48,636 nucleotides of DNA, taken from Terriglobia bacterium (lineage in GTDB: Bacteria; Acidobacteriota; Terriglobia; Terriglobales; Acidobacteriaceae). Numbering within the stretch: position 1 is the first letter of the stretch; each line of letters opens with the position of its first letter. The notes below the pieces were generated by a model. The model saw only the letters and a program-made list of their open reading frames with translations. It was not told the origin of the DNA and searched no databases. Below are positions 9,866-20,630 of the stretch, in pieces. Made by a program: the position numbers and the translations under genes. The stretch lies in NCBI GenBank assembly GCA_020073015.1, contig JAIQFZ010000019.1:1-48636 (forward strand), written 5' to 3'.

Positions 9866-11038
9866 TTATTTACTGTTCTCGTTCAGCGAGCCCGCGCCAA
9901 ACTCCTTCCGCTGTGGCGCTGGACGCCCCGCCCGCGCCGCTGCCGCAATCGGGGGAGCTCCCGCCGCCGCCCCATAGCGCTCCAGCAGCACCGGAACCAT
10001 CGCACCTTCCGCTTCCTTCACGAACGTCAGCTGGCTTTCGCCCAGCAGATCGACCCGCACAAAGTCCCCCAGCTTGACCTGTCCGGTCGCCACCAGGTTC
10101 GCCAGCGGATACACGATGTGCCGTTCAATCGCCCGCTTCAGGTGACGCGCCCCATACTTCGGATCGGTCCCTTCCGCCAGCAGGAAATTCTTGACCGGCG
10201 GCGTGCAGTTGAACACAAACTGGTTGGTGCCCGACGCCATCAGCACGCGCTGCTGCACCATCCCCAGTTCGATTTCCAGAATCTGCTGCAGGTGCTCCGG
10301 ACGCAGCGTCTTGAACACCACCACCTTATCGATGCGGTTCATGAACTCGGGCGTGAACTTGCGCCGCGCCGCGTCCACCGCCGTCCGCGTGATCTTCTCA
10401 TCCAGCGAGTTATCCACCTGCACCGGTTTCGGTGCAAAGCCCAGGCCGGCTTCCACCAGTCCGTTCATCTCGGCGGAGCCCAGGTTCGAAGTCATGATGA
10501 TGATGCAGCTCGACAGGTCCACGCGCCGGTTGTCGCCCAGCGTCAGCGTCGCCTTATCCAGAATCCCGAGCAGCAACTGCCACAACGAGTCCGAAGCCTT
10601 CTCGATTTCGTCAAACAGCAGGATCGAGAGTTTCAGCTTGTCGGTGTGCCACTGGTTCAGCGCTTCCTGGGTCAGCAACGGATGTGTCTCGCGATGTCCC
10701 AGGTATCCCGGAGGCGACCCAATCAGCTTCGCGATTTCGTGCGAGTGTTGAAACTCCGCGCAATCGATCTTGATGCAGGCCCGCGCATCGCCGAACAACG
10801 ATTCCGCCATGGCCTCGACCACCCGCGTTTTCCCGGAACCCGTCGGTCCCAGAAACAGCAGGTTGCCCACCGGACGCCCCGGCGGATTCAGCCCCGCCAG
10901 AAACATCTGGTAGATCTCAGAAACCTTTTCAAGCGCCTGGTCCTGGCCGACAATCTTCCGGCGCAGGGAAGTCTCAAAGTCGCGCGCATCGTTGCTGCGC
11001 CGGGTCGGGTCGAGCACGGTAGCCAGGTTCGTTCTCAT
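9866..11038 (-). CDS. Free-standing ClpB-D2-like AAA+ ATPase
   Basis: 390 residues forming a single AAA+ module like the second ATPase domain of ClpA/ClpB. Walker A is GPTGSGKT, Walker B is LLFDEIEKA, and SPPGYLGH matches the substrate-gripping pore loop (GYVG in ClpB). MTSNLG (sensor 1) and FMNRID (arginine finger region) follow, then a Clp-type C-terminal small domain with YGARHLKRAIE (sensor 2). There is no N-domain, no first ATPase ring and no ClpB middle coiled coil. The Ala/Pro-rich tail looks disordered. Such short Clp ATPases recur in acidobacteria as separate genes from clpB (family knowledge); the substrate is unknown. An alternative ATG at 11095 adds 19 residues; I chose 11038 because AAGGGG lies upstream and the conserved region begins there. 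Confidence 0.85.
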   Translation of the reverse strand: MRTNLATVLDPTRRSNDARDFETSLRRKIVGQDQALEKVSEIYQMFLAGLNPPGRPVGNLLFLGPTGSGKTRVVEAMAESLFGDARACIKIDCAEFQHSHEIAKLIGSPPGYLGHRETHPLLTQEALNQWHTDKLKLSILLFDEIEKASDSLWQLLLGILDKATLTLGDNRRVDLSSCIIIMTSNLGSAEMNGLVEAGLGFAPKPVQVDNSLDEKITRTAVDAARRKFTPEFMNRIDKVVVFKTLRPEHLQQILEIELGMVQQRVLMASGTNQFVFNCTPPVKNFLLAEGTDPKYGARHLKRAIERHIVYPLANLVATGQVKLGDFVRVDLLGESQLTFVKEAEGAMVPVLLERYGAAAGAPPIAAAARAGRPAPQRKEFGAGSLNENSK

Positions 11039-11417
11039 AGGGTCGGGCCCCTTTTTCCTATCCGGGAAATGTATGTTTTCTGGGACGCTGCTCATTTTTG
11101 TCAGTCTCGGGATAAGGCTCTTTCTCCTACCCCACCCTCCCCTTGTGCAAGCCTCTCGCCATCCTCCGCACTCCGCTTATTCCCCTGTTTCCTATCGTTT
11201 TAGATGCTCCTAGCCCATCGTGCGCCGCACCACCCTACCGTTTCACAGCTCTTCAAAGAGCAAACCTTTGCAGACTTGCGGGAACTTTCCCCCACGTCCG
11301 TTACCCCTCCCCGTAAGCCTCTGTCCCATCAGCCCGATCCGCCTTGGCCCACGGTAACTGGCAACCCCAGGTTACCCGGCCCAAAATCAGTACAGATACC
11401 CACTTTGGAGAAATTCC
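11039..11417. other. Divergent intergenic region
   Basis: 379 bp between the AAA+ gene (leftward) and the DUF4015-type gene (rightward), so it should hold promoters for both. It is pyrimidine-rich on the plus strand. GGTAAC at 11353-11358 and GTTACC at 11370-11375 form a short inverted repeat about 40 bp before the plus-strand gene and could be an operator. I see no convincing gene or RNA. Confidence 0.4.
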
Positions 11418-12932
11418 TTGTCGCGATTCTCGACGGTCAACGCCGCCGCCTTCCTGCTCCGGCTCGTCCTCGCCGCCGGCTTGCTGCTCCCGACTGCCTT
11501 CGCCGTCCAGAATCCCCACGGCGTACAGCTCGTTCCCGTCAAGGCGACGACCACCAAAAAGCCCGAACCTCCGGCCCCCGTCGTCGCGCCCCCCGGCTGC
11601 GACCTCTACCAGGCCCAGCGCGGAGACAGCATTCCCGCGGTCGCCCGCAAATATCTGCGCAAGACCAAGTACCTGACTTCGGCCGAACTCTCCGAGGCCA
11701 TTCGCGAGGCCAACCACAATCGCCCGGGAGTCTTCCTCAAGGCCGGAGAAACCATCATCATCCCCGGCATTCTGGAATCGCCTATTGTAGAGAAGACCGT
11801 CCCAGTTGCAAGAGATTTCGAAGTCCGCGCCATCTACCTCACCGGCGTGATGGCCGGCAGCGAGCACGGCCTGCGCATTATCCGACACTGGCGCGAAGTG
11901 GGCGGCAACGCCGTGGTTTTCGACATCAAGGATAGCGACGGCATCGTCAACATAGCTTTCGACCACCCCCTAGCTAGCGGGCAGAAGCACTACATCCCCG
12001 ACCTGCCCAAATTCGTTCATTTCCTGCACTCGGAAAACATGCACGCCATCGCCCGCATCGCCATTTTCCGCGACGAACACCTCGTAGTCACGCACCCCGA
12101 ACTGGCCGTTAAGTCCCAGCGCAGCGGCCAGGCCTGGCGCGAAAACGGCAAGCTGGTCTGGACCGATCCCTCCAACCCCAAAGTCCAGGACTACAACATC
12201 GCATTGGCCAAATTCGTCGCCCAGTCCGGCGCCGATGAAGTCCAGTTCGACTATGTGCGCTTTCCCGCCGAGGGAGATCAGAAAGACGCCGCCTTTCACT
12301 TCCTGACCGAGCATCCCAAATGGCAGCGCTCCGAAGTCATGGCCGACTTCCTAAAGCGGGCTTACGCCGAAATTCATCCCACGGGCGCGCTGTTCTCGCT
12401 CGACGTTTTTGGCGTGATGGCCTGGCAGCGCCCAGTTGACCTCGCCCATACCGGGCAGGACATCGTAGCCATGGCCAGGCACTGTGACGTGCTCTCGCCC
12501 ATGATCTACCCCTCGCATTTTTTCGGCATGGACGGCATAGCCCGCCCCGGCGACGCCCCCGAGCACTTCATCGGCGAATCGATGGACCGCTTCAAGCTCA
12601 TCACCAAAGACAGCAACGTGGTGATCCGCCCCTGGCTCCAGGCCTTCGCCTGGCGCACGAAAACCTACTCGCCCAAATATGTAGAAGTGCAGATCGAAGT
12701 AGCGAAGCAGAAAGGTGGCGTCGGTTTCCTTTTCTGGAACGCCAATAACGACTATTCCAAGCCCTTCACCGCCATGCCCGAAATGCGCGCCGCCAAAGAC
12801 AAAGGCCGCTATTTCCGCGGCGACGAAATTCCCGCCAAGACCGAACCTGCCGCTGCCAGCCCCGTAGCCGCAGTGTCCGCCCCCACAAGCCCGGAATCAT
12901 CGCACAAGGCCACCAGAATCTGGCGCCACTAG
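11418..12932 (+). CDS. Secreted LysM plus DUF4015-type putative glycoside hydrolase
   Basis: 504 residues. TTG at 11418 is preceded by GGAG at 11407-11410. Residues 1-29 form a signal peptide (LLRLVLAAGLLLPTAFA). About 58-116 is LysM-like: YQAQRGDSIPAVARKYL, then a polar stretch, then FLKAGETIIIPG. From about residue 130 the chain resembles the DUF4015 'putative glycosyl hydrolase' TIM-barrel family, with RAIYLTG, GGNAVVFDIKDSDG, VQFDYVRFPAEG, LSPMIYPSHF and VIRPWLQAF. The Asp-rich strand ends (FDIKD, FDYVRFP) are likely catalytic-site positions. The tail is Ala/Pro/Ser-rich. LysM suggests binding to peptidoglycan or another GlcNAc polymer; the actual substrate is unknown. Confidence 0.85.
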   Translation: MSRFSTVNAAAFLLRLVLAAGLLLPTAFAVQNPHGVQLVPVKATTTKKPEPPAPVVAPPGCDLYQAQRGDSIPAVARKYLRKTKYLTSAELSEAIREANHNRPGVFLKAGETIIIPGILESPIVEKTVPVARDFEVRAIYLTGVMAGSEHGLRIIRHWREVGGNAVVFDIKDSDGIVNIAFDHPLASGQKHYIPDLPKFVHFLHSENMHAIARIAIFRDEHLVVTHPELAVKSQRSGQAWRENGKLVWTDPSNPKVQDYNIALAKFVAQSGADEVQFDYVRFPAEGDQKDAAFHFLTEHPKWQRSEVMADFLKRAYAEIHPTGALFSLDVFGVMAWQRPVDLAHTGQDIVAMARHCDVLSPMIYPSHFFGMDGIARPGDAPEHFIGESMDRFKLITKDSNVVIRPWLQAFAWRTKTYSPKYVEVQIEVAKQKGGVGFLFWNANNDYSKPFTAMPEMRAAKDKGRYFRGDEIPAKTEPAAASPVAAVSAPTSPESSHKATRIWRH

Positions 12933-12955
12933 TCAAATGTGCCAGAAGCATTCCC

Positions 12956-13029
12956 GTGTGGCGCCGGCATTCCTGCCCGCGTGTCGGCTAAACCCGAACT
13001 CGTGTGGCGCGGACACTCCTGTCCGCGTG
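12956..13029. repeat. Two tandem copies of a 28-bp GC-rich palindromic repeat
   Basis: Copy one (12956-12983) and copy two (13002-13029) share the form GTGTGGCGC, then an imperfect palindrome of the type GCGGGCATTCCTGCCCGC, then GTG. A third copy is on the minus strand at 20579-20608. This looks like a REP-type dispersed intergenic element. Confidence 0.75.
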
Positions 13030-13084
13030 CTTGCAGCTGAACCTTGTCTCGATCGACTGGAAGGGAAGGGTGGGCACTACCTGA

Positions 13085-13118
13085 ACACAAACAAAGGGCG
13101 CGGATCGCTCCGCGCCCC
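13085..13118 (-). terminator. Rho-independent terminator of the S53 protease gene
   Basis: GGGCGCGGA (13096-13104) pairs with TCCGCGCCC (13109-13117) around a 4-nt loop. On the minus strand the stem is followed by TTTGTTTGTGT. It sits 35 bp past the stop of the protease gene. Confidence 0.85.
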
Positions 13119-13152
13119 AAAATCACCAACCGCAAGCTCTTCCCTTGTTTGA

Positions 13153-16100
13153 CTAATTTACCGTCAGGAAGAAAGTCGTTGTGTGGACAAGCGTCCCTTC
13201 CGTCACGGTCACCGTGATGAACCTCGTCCCGCTCTCCGTGGGCGTCAGGAAGTGGACCGTTGCCGAACCGGATTTGGTCGTATCGCCCGCTGATGTGGCC
13301 GTGACGGTCGCACTTGGGCCAACGGGGAGCACGGCGGGCGCCGTGTACAACCCGTTCGCGTCAACCGTGCCGTTGGCGCTTCCGCCCGTGACCGCCCAAG
13401 TCACGCTGTGGTTGGTCGAGTTGGAGACCGTCGCCGTGAATTGTTTGGTCTGGACTGGCGCTCCCGCCATGCTTGGATAGAGGTTAGCCGATCCCGGACT
13501 CACACTGACCGAGACCGGGGCCGAGCCACCGCCCCCACACGCCACCAGGAACCCGGCAAACAACAGGACCAAGCACAGGCCGGCGATCTTGTAGCGTCGT
13601 GGCAACCTTGTCCCAGCCAACCCTACCAGCACCATGCCGGCCAGCGGCAGGCTCAGTGGCAGCCACAGCCGCTGCTTCTCACCGCGCAACTTGTGCTGCG
13701 CTCCGACGGCCGCAGCGCCCGTGAACGGACCCGACGTTTGCACCGTGACGATCACCGTGGTTGGCGATCCTCCCGTATTGATCCCCGCCGGGTTGAACGA
13801 GCAGGTGGCCCCGGGTGGCAACCCCGAGGAGCACGTGTACGTTACGTTATCGTTGAACGTGCCTGCGCTTACTGGACTGATCAACATGGAGGTCGACGTG
13901 CTTTGGCCAGGGTTGGCGGCGGGCGGATTCACCAAAGACCCGGGGATTGCGAAGTCGTAGACGGTCACGCCCGTGGTGCTCGCGCTCGAGTTGTAACTTG
14001 CATCCCCGCTGTAAGTCGCGACCAGCGTGTGCGAGCCGTTGGTGAGTTGGATCGCCTGATCTTCCGTGTATCCAAAGCTATTTAGCTGGAAAGTCCCGCC
14101 GTCCAGCGGGCTGCCGTTGTCGGTAAAAGTCACGGTCCCGGTGGGACACGCAATCTCCCCGAGAACTGGAGTGGTGCAAAAGTCCCCCGCCTGATTCCTC
14201 ACATCGGCCCGGAGCAGGTAAGCGCTATTGTTGGCGACGAAGTTCGAATACACGGGAGCCCCGGTGATATCAGTTCCGATGACTACCCCCGGCATGAACA
14301 CCGAGCTGTTTTCCGGGTTGACGGTCACATTCGCCGACGGGCTGGAGTAGCTGCCGCCGTACGTCGTGTCGCCTTCATAGTGTGCGATCACTTTGTAGGT
14401 GCCGCCCGGTAGCAAGTTCGTCGACCAGCTGACCGTGCCACTGCCAGACGGCAGCGAGAACCAGTCAATGGCTGGATTCGGTGGAACTCCCCCCGGCGTC
14501 CCCGGGTTGACGAGCAGGGAGACTTGGCCGGTCGCCGCCGGACTGGCTGGAGTGACGGTGACAACAACCGGCACGGCCGCGCCATGCGTCACGTTCACCG
14601 GGTTACCGTTATTGATCGTCAAGGCGGTGGTCGAGGGAGTGAAGGTGACGCTGTTCCAGTTGTTCACTAAGTTCGCGGCGTTGACCGATCCCAAGCCCGT
14701 CGCGAGATCGTATCCAGTGGCGGTGGCAAAGCCAGAGAGAATGCCGTACGAGTGTGTCCCAGTATTGGTGACACAGTCTGGACTGCCCTTGAGACATGGT
14801 CCGGCAATGGTCGAGCCCGAAGCAATGTCGTGAAAGGCATTGGCTGGCAATTTGTACAGCACAAAGTTCGGGTTGCCTTGCGGCCCCCACTTCTGGTTCA
14901 CCAGCGCCATGATGCCGGCAAAGGCCGGCGAGGCAACGGAAGTGCCGCCAAAGCCGGCAAAGTTGTTCAGGTCACACACCCCGCCGGTAAAATCCATCTG
15001 ACAGATGATGTAGAAACTGCCCAGGAAGCCGTCGCTGGAGAACAGCGAAACGTCTGGAAGATCGCGGGCATTGTCGTTGGGAGTGCCTGTCTGCCAAGCT
15101 GGTTTCGCCCACGCCAGACTTGGGCCGCCGCTGCCGCCCCAGAGATCAAGAAAGTTTGAGAAACTCGAGTTGTTGCAGTTGGTTTCAGGGTTGGCTGTGC
15201 CTCCCGTCACAAACTGGAACAACGGATTGGCGCAAGAGTCATTCCAGGTAGTTTCCGGGATATACCTCTTCGCGGATGCTTGCGTAATCGGGTCGTTGGT
15301 CGAATTCCAGTAGGTTGCGGGGTCGGTGGTGAACTGGGCGAAATCGGTGCCACCGACGGCCACATTGAATGGGGTAGAAGCCAGTCCGTTGACGTTCAAT
15401 CCAGATTGAGCCGGAGAGTTCGGGTCGTCGCAGCCGGCCGAACTGTTGTCGCCTGTCGAAACCATGGCGCTGATGCCCTGTGCTGCTGCCTGCGCCCACA
15501 GCGAGCTGTAAAACTGGACCCCGCCCGCACCCAGGAAGGCTTCGCACAGCCCATAGCTCTCGCTCATGACCGGGGCCAGATTGTTATCCACAATATAGAT
15601 GGCTGACAAGTCCACACCATCGGTGGTCTCCGTCGATGCCGAAGTGACAAAGTTGATGGTTGCGCCCGGCGCCGCCGCACCCGACCACTGCGTGTCAATG
15701 TCTGCCTCGGATTCATCGCCGTTGACCCCGGGATTGGAACCGTTGTAAGTGATCGTCAGCGTGGGTTGCGGAGCGTTCACGCCGTCAAGCCCAAATAGAG
15801 TCCAGAAAGTAGAGGCATCGGCCGGATTGATGTCAGTGCGTCCAACGATCGCGATGGTCTGGCCCGTCCCGTTGATCGGCGTGGGCGCATTCCAGAGCGG
15901 CAAAAGATTGTAGATGGTGGCGAAATCGTACGGAACCAGCGCGTAGCAGTTGCCGGTAAGGTCAACGACGCATCCACCAAGAAAGGTGAAGCCCGGCGCA
16001 GGCGAACTCACCCGCTTCGATTTTTGGGAGTATGTGCCGAGGAAGCGGTTCTGCGGCTTCTTCAGGAAGTTGTGCAACGAATTCACTCCCGCCACCACCG

Positions 16101-16659
16101 GGGCGAGCGCGGCGGGGATCGACGGATCGCTCACGTTGGCCCAGTGTTGCTCACCGTTGACGACGAAACTGTGGATCGCCGCCCCGAAAGCCTGCTTCAC
16201 CAGCCCGGCAGTGCCGGAAAACTCAATCACGGTGCGCCCTTTGCTGACCTGGGCAACCTGGAAGCCGCTCGCCTGCAGCCAGTTGGTGACAGCGGCAATG
16301 TCGGAATCGGCGGGCCCGAAACGTGCGCCAAATTGCTCGGGCGTCAGCCACCGGTGATAATCGGGCGACTTCTTGTACTGCTGATATTCAATCAGGCGGC
16401 GCAGGGTGGTCTCCTGCTGATCGCTCCTCTTCAGCACCAGCAACATGCGGTTCAAGGGAAGATTGGAAGGGGCCTCGCCGCGATCGAACGCACGCCGCGC
16501 CAGCGGGTGAACATTGCCGTGCAGCACGGTGCGGACGGAGTTATCGACCGCCTGGGTGACCCGCACCGGCGGCTGCGCTAGAACTGGGCTGGCAGTGACC
16601 AACAAGCAGACAATCAGGCTGGCTAGGAACCAAAAGGCAGGTGAAAAATGCGGCCGCAT
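13153..16659 (-). CDS. Secreted sedolisin-family (S53, pro-kumamolisin) serine peptidase with Ig-like repeats
   Basis: 1168 residues. ATG at 16659 is preferred to the in-frame GTG at 16665 because AGGGA lies 6 nt before the ATG. Order: signal peptide (about 5-28); pro-kumamolisin activation domain (about 50-195); S53 catalytic domain (about 235-665) with Glu318 and Asp322 in ESEADID, the oxyanion Asp404 in STGDNSS, and the nucleophile Ser574 in GFGGTSVASP; two or more Ig-like beta domains (about 675-960); two hydrophobic segments around residues 1010-1065 (WLPLSLPLAGMVLVGLAG and IAGLCLVLLFAGFLVACGG); and a final BIG-like domain. Sedolisins are acid-active endopeptidases, which fits an acidophilic soil lifestyle. 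The protein may stay membrane-attached through the late hydrophobic pair. Confidence 0.93.
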   Translation of the reverse strand: MRPHFSPAFWFLASLIVCLLVTASPVLAQPPVRVTQAVDNSVRTVLHGNVHPLARRAFDRGEAPSNLPLNRMLLVLKRSDQQETTLRRLIEYQQYKKSPDYHRWLTPEQFGARFGPADSDIAAVTNWLQASGFQVAQVSKGRTVIEFSGTAGLVKQAFGAAIHSFVVNGEQHWANVSDPSIPAALAPVVAGVNSLHNFLKKPQNRFLGTYSQKSKRVSSPAPGFTFLGGCVVDLTGNCYALVPYDFATIYNLLPLWNAPTPINGTGQTIAIVGRTDINPADASTFWTLFGLDGVNAPQPTLTITYNGSNPGVNGDESEADIDTQWSGAAAPGATINFVTSASTETTDGVDLSAIYIVDNNLAPVMSESYGLCEAFLGAGGVQFYSSLWAQAAAQGISAMVSTGDNSSAGCDDPNSPAQSGLNVNGLASTPFNVAVGGTDFAQFTTDPATYWNSTNDPITQASAKRYIPETTWNDSCANPLFQFVTGGTANPETNCNNSSFSNFLDLWGGSGGPSLAWAKPAWQTGTPNDNARDLPDVSLFSSDGFLGSFYIICQMDFTGGVCDLNNFAGFGGTSVASPAFAGIMALVNQKWGPQGNPNFVLYKLPANAFHDIASGSTIAGPCLKGSPDCVTNTGTHSYGILSGFATATGYDLATGLGSVNAANLVNNWNSVTFTPSTTALTINNGNPVNVTHGAAVPVVVTVTPASPAATGQVSLLVNPGTPGGVPPNPAIDWFSLPSGSGTVSWSTNLLPGGTYKVIAHYEGDTTYGGSYSSPSANVTVNPENSSVFMPGVVIGTDITGAPVYSNFVANNSAYLLRADVRNQAGDFCTTPVLGEIACPTGTVTFTDNGSPLDGGTFQLNSFGYTEDQAIQLTNGSHTLVATYSGDASYNSSASTTGVTVYDFAIPGSLVNPPAANPGQSTSTSMLISPVSAGTFNDNVTYTCSSGLPPGATCSFNPAGINTGGSPTTVIVTVQTSGPFTGAAAVGAQHKLRGEKQRLWLPLSLPLAGMVLVGLAGTRLPRRYKIAGLCLVLLFAGFLVACGGGGSAPVSVSVSPGSANLYPSMAGAPVQTKQFTATVSNSTNHSVTWAVTGGSANGTVDANGLYTAPAVLPVGPSATVTATSAGDTTKSGSATVHFLTPTESGTRFITVTVTEGTLVHTTTFFLTVN

Positions 16660-16700
16660 AGACACTCCCTGGCACTCTAGAGGTTTACGTTGTACTAGCT

Positions 16701-16729
16701 TATATACGACTTATCCCGTGTCTGATCAA
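16701..16729 (-). promoter_or_regulatory. Candidate sigma70 promoter of the S53 protease gene
   Basis: On the minus strand TTGATC (16729-16724) and TATATA (16706-16701) are spaced by 17 nt. A start near 16694 would leave a leader of about 35 nt containing the AGGGA ribosome-binding site. Confidence 0.6.
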
Positions 16730-16890
16730 GTTTGTTCTGCGCCGGGTTGTACACAGGATTGTAATTTTTTCCGCATTTCTCCCCTGTAGAGGCGGGACTT
16801 ACCACGCTCGCGACCAAAGGAAAGGCGGGTTGCCCCATGGTTCGCGTTTTCTATGGCAAAACAAACATAGGAGTGAGCTCGCCACCAAGT

Positions 16891-16916
16891 CAAAAGGCCG
16901 CCCGGAAGGGCGGCCT
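16891..16916 (-). terminator. Rho-independent terminator of the radical SAM gene
   Basis: AGGCCGCCC (16895-16903) and GGGCGGCCT (16908-16916) form a perfect 9-bp stem with a 4-nt loop. On the minus strand it is followed by TTTTG. It lies 30 bp past the stop codon of the gene ending at 16946. Confidence 0.8.
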
Positions 16917-16945
16917 CTGAGAACTAAGAACCGGGGAACTGAGAA

Positions 16946-19108
<2,163 letters not shown>

Positions 19109-19452
19109 TCTGCTCTCGCTTTCCTCGGCTGCGAAGTCTAGAACTTTCCCTTGGGACGCATCCCAAGGCAAACAAATGGGGCATCCGCTTTCAAGTGAGA
19201 CTTTCCACGTGGAAACCTGGAAGTTTCGATGCGTGGAGTGAGTCAATATGATGGTAGGGGAGCGGCTGGTTTTCTACACGCGGAAGGCAGGGAAGCGGCA
19301 AAAATGGGGGTTGAGCGGGCCGGGAGTGCAGCGAATGGGATGTAAGTTGTTGAAAAAACAGGGAAGGAATCCCACAGGAGGCGCAGGCCAGAGGACTCCG
19401 TGGGAAGGCTGTTGTTGGGACAAACAAAACGGGCCCGGCGAGGCAGCACCAA
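19109..19452. other. Intergenic region upstream of the radical SAM gene
   Basis: 344 bp between two minus-strand genes. It should contain the promoter of the radical SAM gene and the 3' end of the methyltransferase transcript. I see no convincing boxes, gene or strong hairpin. CGGGCCCG followed by TTTTGTTTGT on the minus strand, just past the methyltransferase stop, is only a weak terminator candidate. Confidence 0.4.
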
Positions 19453-20262
19453 TTAATTCCCTGCCGAGACAGAAGCCGCCAAGCCTGATTCCGCCGGGTG
19501 GTTCACACCCGCCGCCGACTTGCGCCAGAAGGCACCGATCCCATCAATGTTGTAGATCGGGTCTTCAATCTTGCGATGGTTGCGGAAATCCATCACCGCC
19601 CGTCGACACCCTTCCACCGCCCCAAAATCATCGACGATCACGAACCCGCCGCACGAGACCTTATCGTACAAATTGGTCAGGCCATCGGTGGTCGATTCAT
19701 ACATGTCGCCGTCGAGCCGCAGAACCGCCAAGTTCTTGATCTCAGCCTTGGGCAGCGTCTCCGAAAACCATCCTTTAAGAAACACGACCTGGTCATCCAG
19801 CAAGTCATACTTGGCGAAGTTGGACTTCACTTCCTCCAGCGACACCGCCAATTCTGAAAATGTGTGATGTTTGTCGTTGGCATCGGCCGCATATTTCGGA
19901 TTGGGCGCGGGCAGACCGCAGAATGAATCGGCAACCCAGACCCGGCGATCGGTCGCACCGTAGGCCTTGAAGATCGCACGCGCCATGATGCAGGCGCCAC
20001 CTCTCCATACGCCGGTCTCAATAAAGTCCCCGGGGACGTTGTTCACAACTACAAATTCTGTGATTTGCCGCAGGTTGAACATGCGCCGGTTGCCAATCAT
20101 GCTGTGGGCTTTCGAGGGCCAGTCTCTGCCCAAGTCCCGCAGTTGGCCATCAAAAACCTTAGCCGACCAAAAGCCCTGGTTCGGATCTTCGTAGATGGTG
20201 TTGATGATGCACTTTTGCATCAGATCCAGATACAGCTTACGCAACTCGGCGAGACCGTCCAT
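19453..20262 (-). CDS. TylF/MycF-family O-methyltransferase
   Basis: 269 residues; ATG at 20262 with AAGGA 6 nt upstream. It resembles the macrocin O-methyltransferase (TylF) family of SAM- and Mg-dependent enzymes that methylate sugar or other hydroxyls. Visible features: NVPGDFIETGVWRGGA (SAM-binding loop), VWVADSFCGLP, VLRLDGDMYEST and FVIVDDFGAVEGCRRAV, whose acidic residues fit Mg and substrate binding. Such genes in soil bacteria often belong to glycan or natural-product modification, but no glycosyltransferase or biosynthetic cluster is next to it, so the acceptor is unknown. The C-terminal 20 residues look non-conserved. Confidence 0.88.
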   Translation of the reverse strand: MDGLAELRKLYLDLMQKCIINTIYEDPNQGFWSAKVFDGQLRDLGRDWPSKAHSMIGNRRMFNLRQITEFVVVNNVPGDFIETGVWRGGACIMARAIFKAYGATDRRVWVADSFCGLPAPNPKYAADANDKHHTFSELAVSLEEVKSNFAKYDLLDDQVVFLKGWFSETLPKAEIKNLAVLRLDGDMYESTTDGLTNLYDKVSCGGFVIVDDFGAVEGCRRAVMDFRNHRKIEDPIYNIDGIGAFWRKSAAGVNHPAESGLAASVSAGN

Positions 20263-20496
20263 GGAGTGTCCTTATGGGGGTGTGACTTTTGGGCCCTCAG
20301 AGGGCACATGCAATTCCGCTTCCTCATCCAGTTCTAATCAGCGGGCGGCACAAGCTTGCGCCACCTGTTTTCAGTGAGAACACGGATGTATAGGGTTTTC
20401 TCAGATTTGCGGGTGATGAGGATCATCGGAGCGCCTCAGCTGCAACGGTCCATTCAGGGGGTAGGAAGAATCCCAAGCTGGAGATGGCATGGGAAT

Positions 20497-20523
20497 CCCA
20501 CCCTTCAAAAAACGAAGGGTGGG
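20497..20523. repeat. Perfect inverted repeat (CCCACCCTTC hairpin)
   Basis: CCCACCCTTC (20497-20506) and GAAGGGTGGG (20514-20523) are exact reverse complements around AAAAAAC. Elements of the form 'CCCACCCTTC...GAAGGGTGGGGC' are common acidobacterial intergenic hairpins (general knowledge). No U-tract follows directly. Confidence 0.65.
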
Positions 20524-20578
20524 GCGCCCGGCGTGTCCTTCCTAAAGTCGTGCCCTTTCACAAATTTTTGCCGGCGGT

Positions 20579-20608
20579 ACGCGGGCAGGAATGCCCGCGC
20601 CACACGGG
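20579..20608 (-). repeat. Third copy of the GTGTGGCGC palindromic repeat
   Basis: Reads on the minus strand as CCCGTGTGGCGCGGGCATTC followed by CTGCCCGCGT. It matches the two copies at 12956-13029 and lies 23 bp from the stop codon of the nuclease gene. Confidence 0.75.
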
Positions 20609-20630
20609 CATCATCATCGCTTCATTTGTT

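Larger units (their letters stand above)
20263..20630. other. Repeat-rich intergenic region
   Basis: 368 bp without a credible gene. It holds the hairpin at 20497-20523 and the palindromic repeat at 20579-20608, annotated separately. The part next to 20262 should include the promoter of the methyltransferase gene. Confidence 0.5.

Noticed and set aside
10118-11203. Open frame of 361 codons on the plus strand opposite the AAA+ ATPase
   Set aside because: The ATPase on the other strand has full Walker and pore motifs; this frame has none.
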